DNA from: Cryptomeria japonica
Taxonomy: Eukaryota > Streptophyta > Pinopsida > Cupressales > Cupressaceae
DNA length: 64,000 nt
Direction of reading: 5' to 3'
Assembly: GCF_030272615.1 (NCBI RefSeq)
Contig: NC_081406.1
Span: forward strand, 233,982,396 to 234,046,395
Shown: positions 58,848 to 64,000 of the stretch, one piece after another
Layout of the letters: each line of letters opens with the position of its first letter
Numbering within the stretch: the first letter of the stretch is position 1
Notes under the pieces: generated by a model
Seen by the model: only the letters and a program-made list of their open reading frames with translations
Database searches by the model: none
What the model was told of the DNA's origin: nothing
Made by a program: the position numbers and the translations under genes

Positions 58848-59580
58848 TCTTTACACCAAGGATCTGTCTTGTCTTTCAATACCAGCTATCATCAAAATCA
58901 GGGTGGTCGCATACCTTCATACAATTCTCCATCTAAACCTATCACTTATTGAGTCACTTCCATATCAAGGATAATCTACTAATCAAGTTCTTATAGTCAT
59001 CACTATCACTCTTCTTTTATCTTTCATCATCAACCTTTTCTAAGGACTTAGCACATCAATCAATCTTTAATCAATCATCTTTGATAAAATTAATCTTCAA
59101 TCAATCACCCTTAATCAATAATCCTTCAATCAAATTAACCTCACCCTAAAGATTTTTTGCCTTGCTATTTAGACCTCATCCTTAATCAATTAATCATTTG
59201 GCCTTTGTACTTGGGAAAGAATCTTCCCCAAGTACCTTTGCCTCATCCTTTGAGTCAATCAAGACCCTTATCCTATGTCTTTATTTTGGTTTGGATCATT
59301 AGTCAATCCTTAGTAGAAAAGGGACTTCGATCATTATCCTAAGGTCCAAATTTTACCCAACTTGGTCATTAATTTGTGGTTTCATCAACATCTCCCACCT
59401 AAAATACTCATCCAAAGACTAAGGTGCAATCTTAATCAAACTTGTGCCCTAATACAAGGACCCCATCAATCAATCTATCCAATTTCATCAAATCCAAATC
59501 AAATCCAAAATCCAAAATTTTTGCTAAGTCCTTTCATCAAGATTTTTTATTCCAATCAATCTTTCTAATGTTATTCTTGC

Positions 59581-61855
59581 ATGGTCACAACTCGATCCCA
59601 AAAGAAAAAGATGGCTAGACAACAATATGGCATGCCAGACATTAGCGTCCTATATCAAGACCCTACACAAAGTGTGCAACCCAACATTCAAGATCCCCAA
59701 CCACAAGGGGAGCCTAACATGGTTGATCAAGATGACCTCTCTTTGAAAGTGCAAACATTCCTATAAGACTTACAATCGAGAAATGATGGAGAAATCCATC
59801 CGACATAATCCTAGTGGTCTTATAAAGACTTATTGAAAATGGATCTCACCTTCTCCTAATTTCAATAGATCTATTCTTAATCAACAACCACAAGGAGACC
59901 TTGCTCGTGCTCACATCGTCACACCTATTCTTCAAACTCAACAAATCACACCCCCGCATATCATTCAACACCATTCAATAGTGCCCGCGCTATCCATCCC
60001 TATGGTCTCCATCCCACCTTCCTCCTTCCTGACATCCATGCCAATATCCAATCTGATCTCATCTATTCTCCAACATGCTTCTATGCCATCTTCTTCTACT
60101 TGACCACATGTCTCTATTCCACAATCTTCTATTCCTCTCAACAATGCCGCTAACTTCATCCATGCTTCACTTCCTCCCATCACAACAATTCATGGGTTGC
60201 AACCAATTTTCATTCAAGTCCCCGTGACATTGTTCATCACATCTCACATCCCCGCTTCTTCATCATATCAATACATTAGTGGTGGTGGTACACCTTCCAT
60301 GACTCATCCGATATTAGGGGAAAGCACAATCCATCATGTCCAAAATCCACAATAAGATATCATCAAGGAAATCTAGGACATGAAAAACATCATCAAAAAC
60401 ATGAAGAGACTAACAAAAGAAAACCATATTCATTTGAGGAATTTTGTCCTTGTCCTTATGACCCATTAATATCCATCACACCTTACCCACCAGGGTTTGA
60501 GATGACTAAGTTCATGAAGTATGAGGGCCAAGGGGACCCCCGAGACCATGTCCGTGAGTTTCATATCTTATGTCAAGAAGTATCCTATAGAAATTTATAT
60601 CTTCATAGGCTCTTCCCTAAGAGTCTCATGGGAGACGCTCTCTCATGGTTCTCATCCTTGCCTCGAGGTTCTCTCACTTCCTTCCTAGACGTAGCAGAAA
60701 AGTTTGTGGCCCATTATGCCTATAACATTGTCAATGATGTTTCTATGATGGACCTTTGTAACACGAAACAAAGGCTTGGAGAAACTTTTGCTAACTTCTT
60801 GCAAAGGTGGCAACACCTTATCAAGAAATTCCAATGAGATATGATAGAACAACATCAAATTAAATTATTTCAGAAAAATCTAGTGCTCGAACTATTTAAA
60901 CCCTTGACATCTCAATTCATAAAGTCTTTCTAGAAGTTGATTGACAAGGGTCTATCCTGTAAACATGTCTTGTTAGAGGATGGTACCCTAAAATATTATC
61001 GAAAATTGAATCACAATTCCTTCTCTTATCACAATGAAAAACCAAAATTTTGGTCTAAGAATAAGAACATACACAACAATGGTGTTACTGATGCAAAGCA
61101 GGTTCAGACCATGGCCGCTCCTCCAAAGTCCACCACCACTAATCACCAATTCAATACGCATCAAAATAAATCTCAAAAGCCTCCCAACAATGTTTTAGTT
61201 CAGGGGAAACCACCCCGATCCAACAATAGGACTCCAAGAGAGTATACTTCTCTTGCCAAGCCCATTGAGGTTGTGTTCCAAAATCTTGTCTAGTCAGGTG
61301 TGGTGGCTTTTCCAATAACTCACCCATTTGATCCTAATCAGCCCAAGCCTAGGTGGTACAATAAGAATGAGTATTGTGAATATCATCGTATCAATGGTCA
61401 TGATACACAAAAGTGTATGAAGTTGAAGATCTACATACAAGACCTCAATTATAAGGGTGATATTGAAGTAGCAATAACAAAACCTGGTAATAACAATGAC
61501 AAACTCAATAAGTACCAGGAACCTTTCTTGAAGCATGAAAAAGGAAAGGGCTCATCATCTAATGTCGTGAACTATGAATACACCAATCATATAATGAGCT
61601 TTGACATTTTAGTGGGCCGCATTGAGCCTGCTGATAACCATGTCAATGTCATCACTATCCAAGGAGATAACCCTCCCCCTTTCGAAAGCATACCTAGGAT
61701 CACTGTCAAAGGTGATCCCACCTTGTCTCAACCAAAAAGAAGAACTAACCCTACTAAGATAGTTATTCAAGGTGCCACACCTTCCACTTCCCACTCTAAA
61801 AATGACTGCATTGTAACTACCCACCGAGAGAAAGTAACTTGTTGGCTATTTGGAT
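59581..61855 (+). pseudogene. Gy5 gag, broken
   Basis: The ATG at 59581 gives MVTTRSQKKKMARQQ, comparable to the MAQTRSRSRQQ start of Gy1. A stop follows after 61 codons, and the next 700 bp is a Ser/Pro-rich linker with many stops. The capsid-type domain (60502-60837) reads KYEGQGDPRDHVREFHILCQ and FPKSLMGDALSWFSSLPRGS. Then come KGLSCKHVLLEDGTLKYYRK (60937-61293) and a CCHC-like finger YCEYHRINGHDTQKC (about 61370-61415). The frame then passes RITVKGDPTLSQP and is cut by Co3 before a protease signature appears. Confidence 0.75.
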
Positions 61856-63069
61856 TGTTGGCCATTTGGTGGAATTGATTATGTGTTGCATTGATGTTTT
61901 GTCATTGATGCCAGCACTAGCTGTTTGGATGCTTTACCGACACCCTTCTGGTCCCAGTAGGCTAAGTGGTTTCTGGTTAACTTGGATCTAGCATGATCTG
62001 GTAGGCTCTAGTATAGTCTGGTGATGGAATTGGCTTGTTCATGATACTCATGCTCATATTTGGTCAGTTGGTTTTGGTCTGGAGATCGGATGCTATCTTG
62101 CTAGCTTAGAAGATTGGTTTATGGTTCCCACAAGGGTTTCACTGGTAGATATTTTTGTGGAGATCCTTGATGAATTGCATAAGTGGTGTTGGTGCAGCTT
62201 CTGGTGGAGGATGTTGTTTGTGATCATGTTCGAGACTTGGCGGATGGAGATCATTGTTGTAGCATATGGACCTATACTTGGTCCTGGTTGATCTAGGTTA
62301 TGGACCGACTTTAATGTAACGTGTGGATAAGACCTATTGATATATTTCTGGGATGTCTTATGGGTTGATATTATTTGTTTGGCCTAAGGCCAACATGGTT
62401 TGTAATTATGTAATCGGTTTATTGTCCGGTGGTTGACTTAATTTTTTATGGTCGAGGGTTTGCATATATAGGTGTAAGATCTCATTGTAGATTATAATGG
62501 TTATTGTTAGAGGTCATGGTCAAGGAATGTAATGTGCAAATAATGTAATGTCATTTAGGTAGAAGAGTTGGTCGATCATTGGAGATCAAATTGGGTTTGT
62601 GTAAGAGGATTTAGTCCTCCGGTATTGAGCTTAATCGAAACTGTACTCAAGCATAGGAGATGCTATCTTTTGCAGTTCAACACTTCTTCGGATTGTAGTC
62701 TCAGTTTCTATGTAGTCAGTGAGGATGCTTTTGTGATGAGAAGTACGCTCTAGGCTGTTGGCCTTCCTACAAGTGCAGGCACCTCAATTGTAATTCACAT
62801 ACTTATTGCAGAAGTATTATCTGACTGTGGGTAGGCTTCCCATCATGGGTTTTACCTTTACCAGGTTTTCCACATACAAATATTGGTTGTATGTGGATGG
62901 TATTTATTCTGTGATTATTGTTTATGATTAATTGGTTTATCTCCTATTCTGGCATTAATGTTTTGGGTTCCGGTATTAATGTTTAAATTACTAATGGTTC
63001 CGGTAATCTATGACAACTGATTCACCATCCCCCTCTCAGTTGCCTTCTGGTTATTTGAACCATCTAACA
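61856..63069 (+). repeat. Co3 5' LTR
   Basis: It is 1214 bp, beginning TGTTGGCCATTTGGTGG and ending ACCATCTAACA, matching the 1220-bp Co1 LTR in inverted orientation. The end-hairpin is CAACTGA (63014-63020) with TCAGTTG (63036-63042). Confidence 0.85.
63014..63042 (+). other. Co3 LTR-end hairpin
   Basis: CAACTGA and TCAGTTG pair around TTCACCATCCCCCTC. Confidence 0.6.
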
Positions 63070-63083
63070 ATTGGTATCAAAGC
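63070..63083 (+). other. Co3 primer binding site
   Basis: ATTGGTATCAAAGC, the initiator-Met type with one substitution. Confidence 0.85.
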
Positions 63084-63127
63084 TTTGGTCCTCTCTACAG
63101 AAAGCTTAACCACTTGATGAAGATCCA

Positions 63128-64000
63128 ATGGTGACTAATAGTTCAAGTTCATCTAGTTCTTCTGGAGATATCTTTCAAAGGGATATTCTAAGGCTTGATG
63201 GAACAAATTACATAGTATGGAAGATTCAGATGGACACTCATCTGAGATTTCTTGGCAAGGATATTTGGGAGATCACATAGAACGGTGTCACACCCTATAA
63301 TCTGGGATCTCTCAATCCTCCTCCGACAAACCTAGACAAGGAGCTTGAGAATGATTATAGAGCAAGAGAAGTCCTCTTGTGTGCACTTTCTGATCAACAA
63401 ATAATGGGATTAACCGACAAATCATGTGGAAAGGCTATATGGGATAAGTTGGAGACTCTTAATGAAGGTGAACCTCTAGTGAAGATTGCTAAATGTGATG
63501 GTTACTGGGTGAGATATGAAAACCTTAAGATGGAAGAAGATGAAAGGATTACTGCATTGATGGAAAGGGTAAATGAGATTGTTATGGGAATTCAATGTTG
63601 TGGTGGAACTCTGAGCAAAGATGAAATTGTTTCTAAAGTCCTGAGAGCCCTACCACCGGCTTATAAAATGAAGGCTACTACTATTAATAAGTTGAGAAAA
63701 ATGGATAATACATCTATCAACAAAGATATTTTGGTTGGGAAACTATTTGCTTTTGAGCTTGAAGAATTTGGACCTTCTCGAGCTATGAAGTCTAACCCTG
63801 CTTTTTATGCATCTACATCTACAACCGGTAAGCGAGAATGGAAAGCTTTGTATGAAAAGGATTTGGAAGATATGAAAAGAGAAGATGACAAGTTTAAGCA
63901 ACTTGAAGTACTATTTGCTAGAAGAGTACCTAAAGGACTGGGCCGAAGTAAGTATGAAGGAAAAACACCTTTTAAATGTTTTGCATCTAATAAGATTGGT
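63128..64000 (+). pseudogene. Co3 gag, one nonsense codon, incomplete at the edge
   Basis: The ATG at 63128 starts a serine-rich N-terminus followed by FQRDILRLDGTNYIVWKIQM. A TAG stands at 63278-63280 (codon 51); the rest is open to the edge, with KAIWDKLETLNEGEPLVKI and DEIVSKVLRALPPAYKMKAT. The knuckle at the edge begins CFASNKIG, with Ser in place of the second Cys seen in Co1. It is very similar to Co1 gag. Confidence 0.8.

Larger units (their letters stand above)
56691..59580 (+). other. Gy5 leader with GCGC-type words and repeats
   Basis: Between 56790 and 57360 there are scattered words such as GTGCGGGCGCTC, GAGCGCAC, GTGCGATT, TAGCGTGG and AACGCGACT, at the leader position that holds the Gy1 array. 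Further down come the AGTCC-type repeat, the small ORF and TCAATCAAT-rich sequence (59055-59150). Confidence 0.5.
55505..61855 (+). mobile_element. Gy5: gypsy element, 3' part displaced by Co3
   Basis: LTR, PBS-like site, a 2.9 kb leader and gag run in order, then Co3 interrupts after the gag finger region. Gag is homologous to Gy1. It interrupts the Gy3 LTR; GCTTG (55500-55504) is the expected target duplication, unpaired here. Confidence 0.8.
61856..64000 (+). mobile_element. Co3: Ty1/copia element, relative of Co1, runs off the right edge
   Basis: LTR, PBS and gag are present. The LTR start was set at 61856 by alignment to the Co1 LTR; TGTTGG also occurs at 61840 with TAACT before it, so the exact junction is uncertain. 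Confidence 0.85.

Noticed and set aside
61840-61855. Co3 LTR start at 61840 with TAACT as target duplication
   Set aside because: Alignment with the Co1 LTR ends at 61856; the extra 16 bp has no counterpart there, so the later start was preferred.

Overview
This 64 kb window looks like intergenic DNA from a large plant genome. The nested long-LTR retrotransposons, AT-rich decayed filler and absence of any recognisable host gene suggest a gymnosperm-like genome, but that is an inference from element style and no host marker gene is present. I found no bacterial operon, CRISPR array, rRNA or tRNA gene. Working names: Gy1-Gy5 are Ty3/gypsy-type elements, Co1-Co3 are Ty1/copia elements with pol or a recognisable copia gag, NA1 and NA2 are pol-less copia-type elements, and SL1 and SL2 are solo LTRs.

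Left block (1-19264), all on the minus strand. Co1 (13517-19264) was hit by NA1 (7499-13516). The 3' LTR of NA1 was then hit by Gy1 (1-7498), with target duplication CTACC-type flanks. Gy1 carries gag, a degenerate protease and a G-patch region and runs off the left edge. Its 2.6 kb leader contains two tandem arrays and a small conserved ORF.

Middle block (19265-34425). Mostly decayed sequence surrounds Co2 (23203-28188, plus strand, perfect TSD CCATG, gag and protease deleted). An old gypsy Gy2 (gag at 33420-34060) is split by SL1, a 3.8 kb solo-LTR-like unit with TSD AGAAA.

Right block (34426-64000). Gy3 (minus) contains NA2 (35859-51190, TSD CAAAC). NA2 in turn contains a complete 7.77 kb element Gy4 (39651-47421, plus, TSD ATGTC) and solo LTR SL2 (49664-50650, TSD CTACT). 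The 5' LTR of Gy3 is broken by Gy5 (55505 onward, plus), which is interrupted by Co3 (61856 to the edge).

The most unusual content is the pair NA1/NA2. These are two diverged elements with the same architecture: initiator-Met PBS, then at once a coiled-coil/multi-zinc-knuckle gag C-terminus, then a second long ORF of roughly a thousand codons, then PPT and LTR, with no reverse transcriptase or integrase. Gy3 and Gy4 likewise carry gag-type genes without pol. All pol genes present (Co1, Co2) are broken, so nothing here looks autonomous. Other points of interest are a covarying hairpin at the 3' end of every copia-type LTR, a palindromic module kept about 122 bp upstream of the TATA box in Gy3 and Gy4, and leader arrays in Gy1 and Gy5.
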